A DNA stretch of 64,000 nt from Chrysopilus asiliformis (Eukaryota; Arthropoda; Insecta; Diptera; Rhagionidae). Below are positions 34,039 through 44,879 of this stretch, one piece after another (the first letter of the stretch is position 1; every line of letters starts with the position of its first letter). Under the pieces are notes generated by a model that saw nothing but the letters and a program-made list of their open reading frames with translations, was not told the origin of the DNA and ran no database searches. The position numbers and the translations under genes were made by a program. The stretch lies in contig OZ035962.1 of NCBI GenBank assembly GCA_964034945.1, forward strand, positions 84,837,942-84,901,941, in the 5' to 3' direction.

Positions 34039-34987
34039 GGGTAGACCGGGCCTAGTAGACCCACTTTTTATAATCTACTTTATAGAGGTTTTCCTGTAAT
34101 TATTTCAGGTGCAGTAAAGACGTTTTTGGTTGGTTTATTCAATTGTGTTTCTTAGTCAATCTTTTATTTTGACTAATTATAAGTGTTTCAAATATTTTTT
34201 TTCATTTTAAAAAAACTTGTTCGATGAGTCGACTAACCCCGTGTCTGGGGTTTGTTGACTCTGTGAACGGGGTTATTTGACTCTATACTTTTTTTGGGAA
34301 AATGTGTTGGAACATATTAAAAAACTGTAATAATTCTGAAAAAATGTATTCTTTAAAAAATTAATAACATTTCAGATTAACATAAATTAACACCGATTGC
34401 GAGTGTCGTGTCGTTTTCGACAAGAGTCGTTTCACGTGTTGTTGTTGGTAGAAAAACACTAACAACAACACGTAAAACGACTCTTGTCGAAAACGACACG
34501 ACACTCGCAATCGGGGTGTAAATTTCATCTAATTTAAAAAAATATAATTAATTAACAAAAAAATATAGGTAATTCATATCGAGTCATTTAACCCCAGTAT
34601 ACTGTGAGTCAACTAGTCCCAAGCCGCCATTTTATTTTTAACACACTCGTGAGAAAAAATGAAAAAGTATGGGTCAGAAAATGCTTCACTAACTTATTAA
34701 CTCATACATAAATTTTCACTTGAAATCACTGACGAGTTCAATACAATGAAAGTGTAAGCTACAAAACAATTTAATTAACAAGAAAAAAAATTCCTCACAC
34801 GCTTGAAATTTCGTTTTTCCCCCTCACAGTTCGTTCCAAGAGCACTGTGGTCTAACCACGTTGGTTCACTCAAAGCTGTCAGTCGACTGAATAAACAGTC
34901 CAATTCACGCAGGTTTATTCTCAACCGTGGTTGAGTTATTCGCAATAAGTCTACTTACCCCTGAAGCCAACTATCCCCGGTCAGCCC
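34039..34987. mobile_element. Candidate TIR element (about 950 bp) with fold-back inside
   Basis: The left end GGGTAGACCGGGCCTAGT and the complement of the right end (GGGCTGACCGGGGATAGT) are similar. Both are flanked by TA (34037-34038 and 34988-34989). Inside, motifs of the type GACTAACCCC, GACTCTGTGAACGGGG and GAGTCATTTAACCCC recur on both strands. No transposase is present. The termini agree only partly, so boundaries are tentative. A 128-bp fold-back (34391-34518) lies within it. Confidence 0.45.
34391..34518. repeat. 128-bp near-perfect fold-back
   Basis: The left arm 34391-34446 and right arm 34461-34518 are almost perfectly complementary over about 56 bp, with a 2-base length difference near the ends (CACCGATT against CACCCCGATT) and one internal mismatch. 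The loop is about 14 nt. It is flanked by TAA on both sides (34388-34390 and 34519-34521), which fits a 3-bp target duplication of the PIF/Harbinger type. If transcribed it would form a long RNA hairpin. Confidence 0.85.
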
Positions 34988-35037
34988 TACTTGGTAAAAA
35001 AAAACTCGTGCCTTTTAAAGTTAAATGAATGGCTATT

Positions 35038-35187
35038 ACGGGCTGTTCAAAAAAATACGTCACACATTTAGAGGGGAGGAGAAGATCTCGGTGGTAGTGT
35101 AAAGGTTGTATTAAATCTCATACAAAAATATAAGACAAAGCGTAACGTAGGAGGGGGGGGGGGGGGTACTTGTTTACTATAACAGCC
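35038..35187. mobile_element. MITE fragment, GGCTGTTCA type
   Basis: GGCTGTTCAAAAAAATACGTC at the left (shown here to 21 bases only as a position guide: 35041-35061) and CGTAACGTAGGAGG followed by a G15 run resemble the insect MITEs that begin GGCTGTTCATAAA and carry G-rich tracts near each end. The right terminus may be ATAACAGCC (about 35179-35187). Non-coding. Confidence 0.4.
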
Positions 35188-35744
35188 TCTTAACTCTTCA
35201 TTGTGTTGGACAATGATTGATTGCTTGCTATATTATTTAATTGTATAATACTAAAACTTGTATTTTTTTTCTTGTTTCAAAAATAGGTTCAGAAACTTAA
35301 AAAAAAACTCATTTTCATGAAAAAAAAATCTTTAAGAATTAATCTGTTTTAAAGTATTTCTGTTATCATCAATCGATCAACACAAACAATCAATAAAAAT
35401 ATTTTCGATAGAAGTGTTGGCATTCCAGTGAAGTCTTGAAGCATCGTTAAAATCAAATTAATCTGTCAGATAACTGTTACGATCTGCTTAAGAAACAAGA
35501 CCTTGACTTGCGAGACTCATCGGCTTAAGAATGTTTATTAACCTATCAAGTATCACAAATACACCGCTGAACAGCATCAAAATTCCACTAAATTGGTCAT
35601 TTTGATAGCCATCCAATTCAGTTCCTCTTAGATTAACCTTAAGACGAACTCAAATTCTAAGAAATACGTAAACATAAATCGTAAGTTTTACACACGATCG
35701 TTTTGTAGATCTTTAAATCTCGCCAGAGATTGCCAGAGATTGGC

Positions 35745-35777
<33 letters not shown>

Positions 35778-36546
35778 TTCGCCACATCTGATTGATCATA
35801 AAAAATCCCACAGCATTTCTTGGATATTCAGACCAATAAACGATCACATGAATATGATTTCTTTTAAAATTCAATGAAAAGGTAGAAAAACAAATGACGA
35901 AACGCGGAAAATCGCAAATTAAATTATTGTATAAATGATGATTTTTAAATAATTGCGATTTAATGGTGTTTTGAATTGCATCGCGATTTCAATTGAGTGT
36001 CACATTAGGAGTATTGGACGATGTTTAAGTCCCTCCAACTTTTGAATAGGAAGTGATCATTAATTCAGGTGAACATATTGCAATGGATGCATTCATGAAA
36101 TAAGAAATATATTTGCGCGACATTAGGTTGGTGAAAAAGTTGCTGCGGTTTAACAAGCAACTGAGATAAAAGTATTATAAGATTTTTAGACCCCCCTCGC
36201 CAACAAACTATACGCGTTTTTTGTGTGGATTACCACCTATCATGGACCTTCCCCCCTTCTTTCCGGGAAGGTGATGTGGTTTATAAGCAGTCCCTAAAAA
36301 ATTGTGAGAAAAGTTCTTATTGAAAATTTTGAAAAAGTGAAGGGATAACAATACTGTTCAATTTTTTTCTTTCCCTTAAATTTTAGTAGATACACCTCCC
36401 CCTACCACGCTTTTTGCCGAACTCCTCGCCCTCTACTTTTTGAGCCACTCACACTCAAAAAAATAATAAAAAAACCTCGTTCTTATAAGCAGTCCCTAAA
36501 AAATTGTTGTGTTGAATCTCAACAAATTTTTTTCTTCAAATTCACA
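35188..36546. other. Unclassified DNA with an AAT microsatellite
   Basis: No gene recognised. An (AAT)11 microsatellite lies at 35745-35777. CCCCTCGCC-like words near 36185-36430 may be isolated remnants of the satellite family. Confidence 0.45.
35745..35777. repeat. (AAT)n microsatellite
   Basis: Eleven uninterrupted AAT units, preceded by a duplicated CCAGAGATTG word. Length is likely polymorphic. Confidence 0.95.
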
Positions 36547-36900
36547 GATATCCTACTACTAGATCGCGGCACTCGAACAATTCCATACCAAAAATATGGG
36601 ACAGCGTGACTATGGTTGTCTCATTTTTTCTTGGAACTTTAGTGATGTCAGATGTTCGAATCAGTTCTGAATTTCTATTCAATTCTAAATTTAAAGTGGT
36701 ATGTGGCAGCTCTGAATATTAACATGAATAATTGGTATAGGGATTGAATAATATTCCGTCGGGGACCTGCATAAGCATTTTTTTCCAGAATTTTAATTTC
36801 CCAGAATTTACTAGCTTTGTCCCTTTTTCTCGTCATAACTTTTTGACGTTTCAGTGGTCTATTTGAGATAGCAAATGGCTTGATCTAGTAGTAGGATATC
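36547..36900. mobile_element. Small element with 19-bp perfect TIRs
   Basis: GATATCCTACTACTAGATC (36547-36565) is exactly complementary to 36882-36900. The right GATATC is also the left end of the next inverted repeat (36895-37160), so three GATATC ends occur in one row. No coding sequence. No clear target-site duplication; family unknown. Confidence 0.55.
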
Positions 36901-37160
36901 GTCGGCTAAAAGTGAAATTGTGCTAAGTCCATTATACCAAATTTGACAGAAGAGCAATAAAAACCCTTGTTAAATCATTTTAATTTTCATTTAAAGAAAA
37001 CAGAGTCTCATTTAAAGAAAACTGAGCCCAATTTTTCTCATTTAAAGAAAACTCAGTATTATTGAAAGATAATTAAAACGATTTAACAAGGTTTTCATTG
37101 CTCTTCTGGAATATTATACCAAATGGACTTAGCACAATTTCACTTTTAGCCGACGATATC
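36895..37160. mobile_element. 266-bp inverted-repeat element with a flipped 12-mer
   Basis: Arms of about 91 and 95 bp start GATATCGTCGGCTAAAAGTG and are identical for roughly the first 39 bases. A 12-bp segment, ATTATACCAAAT, is in the same orientation in both arms (36931-36942 and 37113-37124), where it should be inverted. Complementarity then resumes at CAGAAGAGCAAT and runs to TTTTAATT. The centre holds three TCATTTAAAGAAAAC repeats (36988, 37008, 37038). Confidence 0.75.
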
Positions 37161-37619
37161 TATGTTCAAATTGATAATATAATTGTTTGAAAAACAAAAA
37201 TTTGTAAATATAACGATTTTTTTGTCACTTTGACAAATTAGGCATTGCTAATTACACAATTGTTTTATTGAATAAACAAAAATTTATTTGCAAGCTTTTT
37301 TTTTGTTAAAACAACTTTTTTTTTGTTGAACAAAGATTTCCCTCCAAAAGCATTTGTTCCAGTTGACAGTTTTTTGTAATTTTAACAAAAAATTGGTTAA
37401 TTTAACAATGGTTCTATCCATATGACAAATTTTTTCATTTACCGCGGATTAAATTTCCCTTAACAAAATTATTTTATTGGTTGATATAGGATAAACATTT
37501 TTGTTAATTTAACAACGGTTTTATCCATATCACCAATTTCTTCTCTGAATGCAGCCGAATTAAAGGTGAAAGGCTGCTTCGGATAGAATTTTTTTTTAAA
37601 AAGCTAGAATATGTACCAA
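37161..37619. repeat. AT-rich block with TTTAACAA direct repeats
   Basis: TTAATTTAACAATGG followed by TTCTATCCATATGACAA (about 37399) and TTAATTTAACAACGG followed by TTTTATCCATATCACCAA (about 37504) are direct repeats about 105 bp apart. Other ACAAATT/AACAAAA words recur. No gene. Confidence 0.5.
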
Positions 37620-37800
37620 AAAGCTTTTTCCTCTCCACCTATCCTGGCTTCTGATCCCCCTTGATAACTCCTGAATCTCTGAATGCATTTTGAGCCCGAT
37701 TTTTTCAAGTTGTGAGGTAGACGGACTATTAAACTCGGCCCTTTTTACTATTATCGCCTCTCCGATTTTTCCAAACCGCGGAAGGGATTTTGATCCAATT
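37620..37800 (-). repeat. Satellite-like block
   Basis: CCTCTCCACCTATCCTGGCT, AACTCCTGAATCTCTGAATG and GCGGAAGGGATTTTGATCCA recall the CCCCTCGCCTG satellite units, with about 120 bp between comparable parts. Diverged; orientation uncertain. Confidence 0.3.
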
Positions 37801-38115
37801 TTTATCACAAGATACTCAATTTTTGTTAGAAAAAAATCTGAATAGCTTGAAAGTATTTAATGAACATAACGTGTTTTTAATCACAAACATTTTATTCAAA
37901 ACAGAATTAGAAAACAACCATAGTTTCATAAAAACAACTACGGGAGACAAAAACTAATGTTAAACTTTACGATACTTTTGAAACTTTTCTCCACCAATAT
38001 CGAAATCACTGCCAATTCACCCCGAAAAAACCTACAAGTTTCGAATCACTGACAATAATTACGATGAACTTGGGATAAATGTTGATAAAAAGCAGAAAGC
38101 TGGTGGGTATTTTTT

Positions 38116-38699
38116 TATACCCGTATGGTGAAACCAAAGGGTATATTAACTTTGCCTTACCGTTTGTAACGCCAAGATCCCGTCATCGCACAAAAAAATG
38201 AATTACACCAGTGTGTTTAGAATGATGAAAAAAGTTGAATTTAGCATGTCCGTCCGTCTGTCTGTCCGTCTGTCCGTCTGTCTGTCCGTCTGTCTGTCCG
38301 TCTGTCTGTCCGTCCGTCTGTGGCGCGGATTGCGGGCGCACGGATTGATCTACAGACTTGAAATTTGGCACAGGTCCGTTTTTCGTAAAATGCGAGGCTA
38401 AGTTCGTTAATGGGCAAAAATGGACCATTAGGGGGGGTACCCCCCATACGAACGAAAACGTTTTTTGCGAATATCTCAAAAACGGTGCATCTTATCAAAA
38501 AAGTGCAAGAACAAAAGTTGTTTAGGACATGATTCTACATTAAAGTTCCATACATCAAAATCCAATTGGAACAAGTTTTAAAAAAATCTTATTGGAAAGT
38601 TTGACTTCAAAGTGGAATTTTGATACGCCGTTCAATTAAATCACCATACGGGTTTTCAATAATTGCCAGATTGGCAATTATAGCTTTTGTTATGTTTTT
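38116..38699 (+). mobile_element. GTCY element, family 1, copy A
   Basis: Starts TATACCCGTATGGTGAAACC, which with AAAGGGTATA forms a 5' hairpin. An 18-unit GTCY tract follows (38248-38319), then GCGCGGATTGCGGGCGCACG, a CTTGAAATTTGGCACAGG block and the body. The 3' end has ACCATACGGGTTTTC (an inverted match to the 5' end), a perfect 10-bp hairpin ATAATTGCCA/TGGCAATTAT and AGCTTTTGTTATGTTTTT. These features (sub-terminal inverted repeats, a GTCY tract, a 3' hairpin, T-rich flanks) match what is known of mini-me/DINE-1 and Helentron-associated elements. No protein is encoded. Confidence 0.75.
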
Positions 38700-40193
38700 A
38701 ATTAATTTTTATGTTTTTACTTTCAATCAGGGCCAAGCCAATAATCATCATCTGTATATGATGGGTAGAAAGTAAATTGCGCGGATTTTGAACAGTAATT
38801 AGCAATAAATATGAGAACGGATGAACGATCATCAGATAATAGCTAATATGTCCAAGAAGAAAGTGAAGATAAAGACATTGAATTATGAGTGAGAAGAGTT
38901 AATTTGATACCTTGAGTCACAAATTATACAAATTCGCAACAATATCCCGGATAGCGTACAGGTGTAAAGTGTTTCAGAGCGACAATAGTAAGGCGTCGAT
39001 TTTGAAAAACAATTAGCAACATTTCAGTTCTATGGGCGACAACAACATTGATCTATGAATGTTTTCTTTAGAGTACGGTAAGTCGAAAATCCAACACTGT
39101 CGGTTAGAATAACATCTAAGAACTTCCATTTGACAAAACCTCTTTGAATGACTGATTGATTGTTTGATTGCCACCGACCGGCTTTCAAGAAAATTTACAA
39201 TCAAATGAAAATTTCAAGACTTTAGAAAATAAGAAGTAATAAAAGTTTTGTTAACAATTTGCACTTTGTTTTAGCATCGGCGACATAAATTTCGCGGCAC
39301 CTTGTCGTATAGTAAAAACATAAAAACTTCTTTGCGATACAATGTCAAGTGAACTATTGAAATTCTCAACCTTGGTTTGACTGATGTGTTTGTTTGCATT
39401 TCTACAATGTTAGACCACAGAGGGTTAATGAGCAGCAGCTGGAACCCACATGAGTCAAGTCTGTATAACCCGAGAGTTGTGTGCATTTTGTCCTCGATGC
39501 CATTAAAATCTTGTAAAACAATTCTGTGACAAACGGAAGAATGTAACAATGTCTCCACCGCAAAATAACAAGGAAGTTGTCCAAGTTGTGAGAATGACAA
39601 CTTCCAGCCACAAAGTGGTTAACAAAAGGTTCTACGCCATGTAGAAACAAATGTTACAAAGTTCTTAGAGTAAGAAAATTATTATCTTGCCATGGTTGAA
39701 TGTGGAAGTTTTTGGATGGCGGTTTTAGTCACCATCATCGATCATTGATCATATTTTCAGAACTTTATTGAAAAAATCTATCTAAAGTTGGGACTAAAGG
39801 GGAGTTAAATAGAGATAAATTCTGGAATTTAATCTCCCCATCTCAGACGTAAAACCAATAATGCTTTGATTTTTCTACTGTACCACAAAGATTCAATTCG
39901 AATTTTATACGAAAGAATAAAATTGTTTGGACGGACTGTGGTGTGGATTCAGTTCTAATGTTTCATCCAACAACAAACGCAACGTAGGAAAAGAGTATCT
40001 TCAAGGTTGTTCAGACTGCATTGAGTGTAGAGTGTGTCACTTGCAGTAAATTTTTCATTCATGATTGGTACTGATGCAGACATGTGGGTAGATATTGAAT
40101 TGTTGAGCAACCGAGAAAGATATTTAAAACGGAAACTATTAAGAATTACGTTTCAAATCATAGAGTCCAGGAAAATAAACTTCATTTGTTGGT
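38700..40193. other. Unclassified DNA
   Basis: No recognised repeat. Overlapping minus-strand open frames at 39271-39650 (up to 109 codons) have no recognisable domain and no promoter or splice context; I do not call them genes. Confidence 0.4.
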
Positions 40194-41240
40194 AAAACAT
40201 GAGAAAAACCACAATTGCCAGGGGCAAATCTTCAAATACTGTATTTGAGGAGAGACAACATCTTTATTTTAAAAAATCCATTCGTATGGGAAAGGGGGAA
40301 ATTAGTGATCCGACTGAAGTATGATGTATGACAGAGTTATGTAAAATCATGTTCTAAACATATTTTATGTTTATAATTTTGTCGATAGAACTCACTGTTT
40401 TCAAGGAAATTGCAAAAAAACTATTTACTTTGTATAGGGGAGAAGGGAAGGGATGGTCCGATTTTGCCCATTAAAGAATTGAGAAATGCAACTGAAAGAA
40501 AATTCAAGTTTTTTTTAATTAGGTTGACTACTGCGTGTTTTTCAATATCTCGAAACTTAAGGTTTATTGGTAAATTCTTTTTATACCCGTATGGTGAAAC
40601 CAAAGGGTATATTAACTTTGCCTTACCGTTTGTAACGCCAAGATCTCGTCATCATACACAAAAATGAATTACACCAGTGTGTTTAAAATGTTAAAAAAAA
40701 ACTGATTTTTACTTGTCCGTCCGTCTGTCCGTCTGTGGCGCGGATTGCGGGCGCACGGATTGACCTAGAGTCTTGAAATTTTGCGCAGATCCCTTTTTCG
40801 TAAAATGTGAGGCTAAGTTCGTTAATGGACAAAAACGGACCATTAGGGGGGTATCCCCCATACGAACGAAAATGATTTTTGCAAATATCTCAAAAACGGT
40901 GCATCTTATCAAAAAAGTCCAAGAACAAAAGTTATTTAGGATATGATTCTACATAAAACTCCCATACATTAAAATCCGATTGGAATAAATTTTAAAAAAT
41001 CTTATTGGAAAGTTTGACTGCAAAGTGGAATTTTGGTACAACTGCTCGAATTATGATACGAATATCACCATACGGGTTTTCAATAATTGCCAGATTGGCA
41101 ATTATAGCTTTTGTTATGTTTTTGAAATTAATTCAATTCAAGCAAAGGAAGGAAAAATGGTTAAGGAATTTCAAGTCTCTAGCTCAATCCATTCAAAAAT
41201 TATGGTGTTCACGGACGCACGGACAGACGGAAACCAAAAA
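40194..41240 (-). mobile_element. GTCY element, family 2, copy c (interrupted)
   Basis: The 3' edge is AAAACATGAGAAAAACCACA, followed by body units (TATGTAAAATCATGTTC, GTCCGATTTTGCCCATT). The element breaks at 40582 where family 1 copy B begins and resumes after 41123 with TTTCAAGTCTCTAGCTCAAT and a short ACGGACGCACGGACAGACGG tract. The remaining 5' edge is lost or too diverged. Confidence 0.55.
40582..41123 (+). mobile_element. GTCY element, family 1, copy B (nested)
   Basis: Complete from TATACCCGTATGGTGAAACC to TTATGTTTTT, inserted in family 2 copy c in the opposite orientation. The GTCY tract has only five units (about 40714-40733). The remaining body is very similar to copies A and E, suggesting recent activity. 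Insertion within a T-run (TTCTTTT|TATAC...GTTTTT|GAAAT) fits T-rich target choice. Confidence 0.75.
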
Positions 41241-41487
41241 TTTCAGACTATTCCCATTTCAGGGGATGCCTCCTCAATGCCTCCGATTTCAATATTACGC
41301 AGGAAAGATTCAAAACCTCAAAACCGAAAAGATGGTAAAAAAGAGCACAATTTTTAATTGCATGCATAACTCCTTTAAAATTATCGAATTTTTTGAGTAA
41401 TGATTTCACTAGACATTTGGAGGTCGCCAAACATTTTTAGATGTCTATCGATGTGAGTTTTGAAATTTCTTTATGAAATCAATTTTT

Positions 41488-41775
41488 TTGATCGGACATA
41501 AAATTGAATTACACCAGAGTGTTTCGAATGACAAAAGATTTTAATTTCCGCATGTCCGTCCGTCTGTCTGTCTGTCCGTCTGTCCATCTGTCCGTCTGTC
41601 CATCTGTCTGTCCATCTGTCTGTCCGTCTGTCTGTCCGTCTTTCTGTCCGTCTGTCTGTCCGCCTGAAAAAATTATTAGCGCAAAAAGTGGTTAGAAATG
41701 ATTTTACATAACTCGTGCACACATCAAAATCTTATCGACCAACTCTTTCCCTTCTTCTCCATATAAATGATTTTT
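41488..41775 (+). mobile_element. GTCY element, family 2-like, copy f (partial)
   Basis: AATTACACCAGAGTGTTTCG, then a 28-unit GTCY tract (41554-41665) with ATCT and TTCT variants, then AATGATTTTACATAACTCGT and CATCAAAATC words of the family 2 body. The GAGCTAGAG block is missing between tract and body, so there is an internal deletion. The open frames on both strands are made of the tetranucleotide repeat and are not genes. Confidence 0.65.
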
Positions 41776-44257
41776 TTTAATCAATTGCAGTTTTTCTTAG
41801 AGGTTTCTTTAAAGGAGTATAGATACAGATTTTGCCCAGGGCGCCCGCCTTCAAACGGCCCTGAAAGTGGTGTTCGCGTTAACAGTTGGAATGAAGTAGC
41901 TGAAATTTTCAGATCTACGCAGATATGCTAAAGCACTGTTTATGAAATACAATAATTTTTAACATAATTTAAGTTTTTTTTTCTTAGAAATTTTCAGAAA
42001 ATTGGGAAAAAAAAGTTCTGTTTCTTATTGTTTTTTTTAAATAAACAATTATGCGGTGACCACATCAGATTATTCGTTATTAAATGAATTGTTCAGTCAA
42101 TTTAAATACCAAAAATCAACAGGAAAAACTATATTCCTTAGCACTAAAAGTTATAATGTAGATTTATAATATGGCGTTTTTTACAAAAAAAAAAAGTTTT
42201 GTCACGCAATCGCCTCATTTTAGGTAAACAATGTAAAAAGAAGTCTATTATTAGATTCTTAAGACTCGGAATCGCAATTTCCAAATACCATGAACAATAA
42301 ATTAGCGAAAAACAACCTAACAAAAAATATGTTTCATTCATTTGTTTACAAAACTTAACTAACCAAATCGAAATAAATAAATTTCCTATTACCCAATTGA
42401 AATATAGACTAAAGTTAGTTGATCTCCCTATTTAATGGCAGGTGCGTCCAATTACCAGCAAATTGAAGTCGAAATTTCCTGATATGATATGAAAAAAGCT
42501 CATTTGTAATCCTGAAAATTGCCAATTCTGGTTAAAAAAGAACCCAAAAACCATATAATCGACAACAGCAACGAAAAATGCTCATTACCGTTTCTATGTT
42601 TACATATTCATATACGAATAGATATGGAACCAAAAAAAAATGCGGCATAGTAAAATAGACAAAGTGATTATTTGCGAAATTCACCCCGCTTTATCTACTA
42701 TAATTTGCCATGACCTTCGAAATGACGACGACTTGAGACGACCTTGAACATCATCATTATATTTTATGTAACAAAACATTACAATTTTGCTTTTATTAAT
42801 TTTTTTTTCATAAAGACATTATATTTGGATTTTCATGTACACGAAAGTATATTAGAAGCACGCTTCCGCAAATTTCACGGCTAATCTCATACGATCATCG
42901 CATATTTTCCTCAGTTGTGCGAGCCAGAAAATGAATTCATAGTGGAAAATCACCCAGCAATCTGCCATATCGTAATTTCGAATTTCCCGCAAATCCACCC
43001 AACAGGTAAAAGCGATTTGGTTGCCTAGCGAAACGCAAACCTAATACTGACTGGCTGGCGGTGCAGGATGTTACCTTTTTGTACAGTTGATTGTCTGAAG
43101 AGAATTATAATCTGTGTGCGATGTGTGATGTTTTTATGCTTATTTCGGAAGTATTGTCATGCGACAATTTAAATTGCCCATTCGTGATGCCATTAAAATA
43201 TGTGTAAACAGCAAAAATCTAGCGAGTTATTAAATTAACTAACCTTTTGTTTATGGTGCCTATTTCGCCGTAAGCGGAGCGAGGCAAACAAGCACGAAAT
43301 TTAAGGTTTATAATACACGGTGAAAAATAGTTTTCAATTGAGCAAACTTAGTTTTGGGTGAAAAAAAAAATTCTTGAAATGTGTTTCAGTTTTTTGGAAG
43401 CTGTCTAAGTGTTTCTGGCGAAAATTCCTGGCGAAAACCCCAATTTTTCCAATATCAGGACTTAGCAATTTCAAAAACGAAAGTAATATAACCAACAATA
43501 AGCGGAAATGTTCAGTTTTCAGTTTAAAATTTTCAGTAGTCTCAAAAATGTTCAAAAATTTTCAGTAATCTCAGTTTGTCGGTGAAACAAAATCTTATTA
43601 TTACACTATTCAGAAGGCCGATTCGCGTTCTATTGAAACCGAAGTAATAAAGCTTTTCGGTGAAAAGTGCGAGATTCCGATTCGAATTCAGTGAAACACA
43701 CACAAAATTTTCATTTTTTTTTAAATTCAAATCTTTTTACGGTGTTAGTAGGACATGAGAAGTTTTATGATTAAAGAAAAATTTAAAATGTTAAAAGGCG
43801 AAAAAGCGATTCCGAACCAACAATGTCTAAAAGAAACAGAGCGATTGGAAAATATTTGACGGTTGGAAATTTCCATTCAACGCCCACTTTAGCAAATATT
43901 TCACGGTGCCAAACCGAATCGCATTGCTGTATAAAATGAAATGAAAATATTGTAAATGATAGATGCCAATCAAATAAAAAGTATTTTTCGTTTTCATTTT
44001 TTCATGGAACATGAATCGACACCCAGGACATGTAAAGGAATGTCTCAAAAGTCTTTTTCACAAAAAGTGGTTATGCCAATAATCAAAAAAAAAAAAAAAA
44101 ATGCTAGCGCCTTGAAACCAATCGGGCATAAAAGGTAAAAATACTTTTAAAACACCCCTGACCACAACCTCCCTCTTTCCCCGTTCTCGTCATTCCAATA
44201 TCAAAGATTTCTGCGATTTTGGTTCTGCTAGCTTCTTGGTTGCATGACGTTTTTTTA
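41776..44257. other. Unclassified AT-rich DNA
   Basis: No recognised repeats or genes. Frames of 60-75 codons on both strands near 43.3-44.1 kb overlap each other and carry F/K-rich low-complexity sequence. Confidence 0.4.
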
Positions 44258-44261
44258 TTAA

Positions 44262-44587
44262 CACGTTGACTGCCATATGAAACGGACGTAGTCTGAATAT
44301 TAAAATGTGCTCCTCTGCCCATGTGAGACACATGTGGCCTCGCTCACAGCACTGTAATTTAGTACAAGCTGCGTGATAAAGCATTGGATGCACAGAACTG
44401 TATAAAACTTACGGAAAAAATAATATACGGCCTGGGAAACCGTTTTTGATATTTGGCCCTTGAATTTTGTATATAGCGGTAATCTCGAAATTTTATAAAA
44501 ATAATATCATTTGAAGACAATTCATAAAAAAAATCTACTGGCCTCTGGGATCCGATTTTTTTCGCTTCCATGGTGGCAGTTAACGTG
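44262..44587. mobile_element. piggyBac-like MITE (326 bp)
   Basis: The ends CACGTTGACTGCCA (left) and the complement of TGGCAGTTAACGTG (right) differ at one base. They are flanked on both sides by TTAA (44258-44261 and 44588-44591), the piggyBac target. A related right half with the same CTACTGGCCTCTGGG segment lies at 59544-59646. No transposase. Confidence 0.75.
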
Positions 44588-44709
44588 TTAAGAACTTCTA
44601 AATATCACTTCGTAAAACATAAACACATTCAAAAATAGCGGCGCTTGGCTCCACAGTTCTTTTCATACAGAATGCAGATTTGAAAAAATTATGTTTGAAA
44701 AAATTATAC

Positions 44710-44879
44710 CGTCGATCCTAGATAAGTGGATCTCCCGGAACCGTGCCACGGATCCCACGTATAGATGTTTTCCACTTCATCTAAGTTCCCACTTCTGTTT
44801 AGAAACCCTTGGAATGAACAATTCATTCTAATGTTGGAGGTTTCCCCTTACCAGGGTCCCACTTATCCAGGTTCGACTG
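44710..44879. mobile_element. pogo/Tigger-like MITE (170 bp)
   Basis: The right end, reversed, reads CAGTCGAACCTGGATAAGTG; the left end is CCGTCGATCCTAGATAAGTG. TA flanks both sides (44708-44709 and 44880-44881). Also internally paired: GGATCTCCCGGAACC against CCAGGGTCCC. Non-coding. Confidence 0.75.

Noticed and set aside
36121..36140. Possible Tc1/mariner start near TTAGGTTGGTGAAAAAGT
   Set aside because: TTGGTGAAAAAGTTGCTGCG resembles the end of some mariner terminal repeats, but no partner end or transposase was found nearby.
38183..38498. Open frames rich in DGQTDGQT and VRLSVCLS repeats
   Set aside because: These are the GTCY microsatellite read in different frames. They look like repeat proteins but are non-coding; the same holds at 5694, 41471-41722, 60240 and 60716.
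41005..41400. 131-codon open frame
   Set aside because: Crosses the junction between a family 1 end and family 2; a product of nested repeats.
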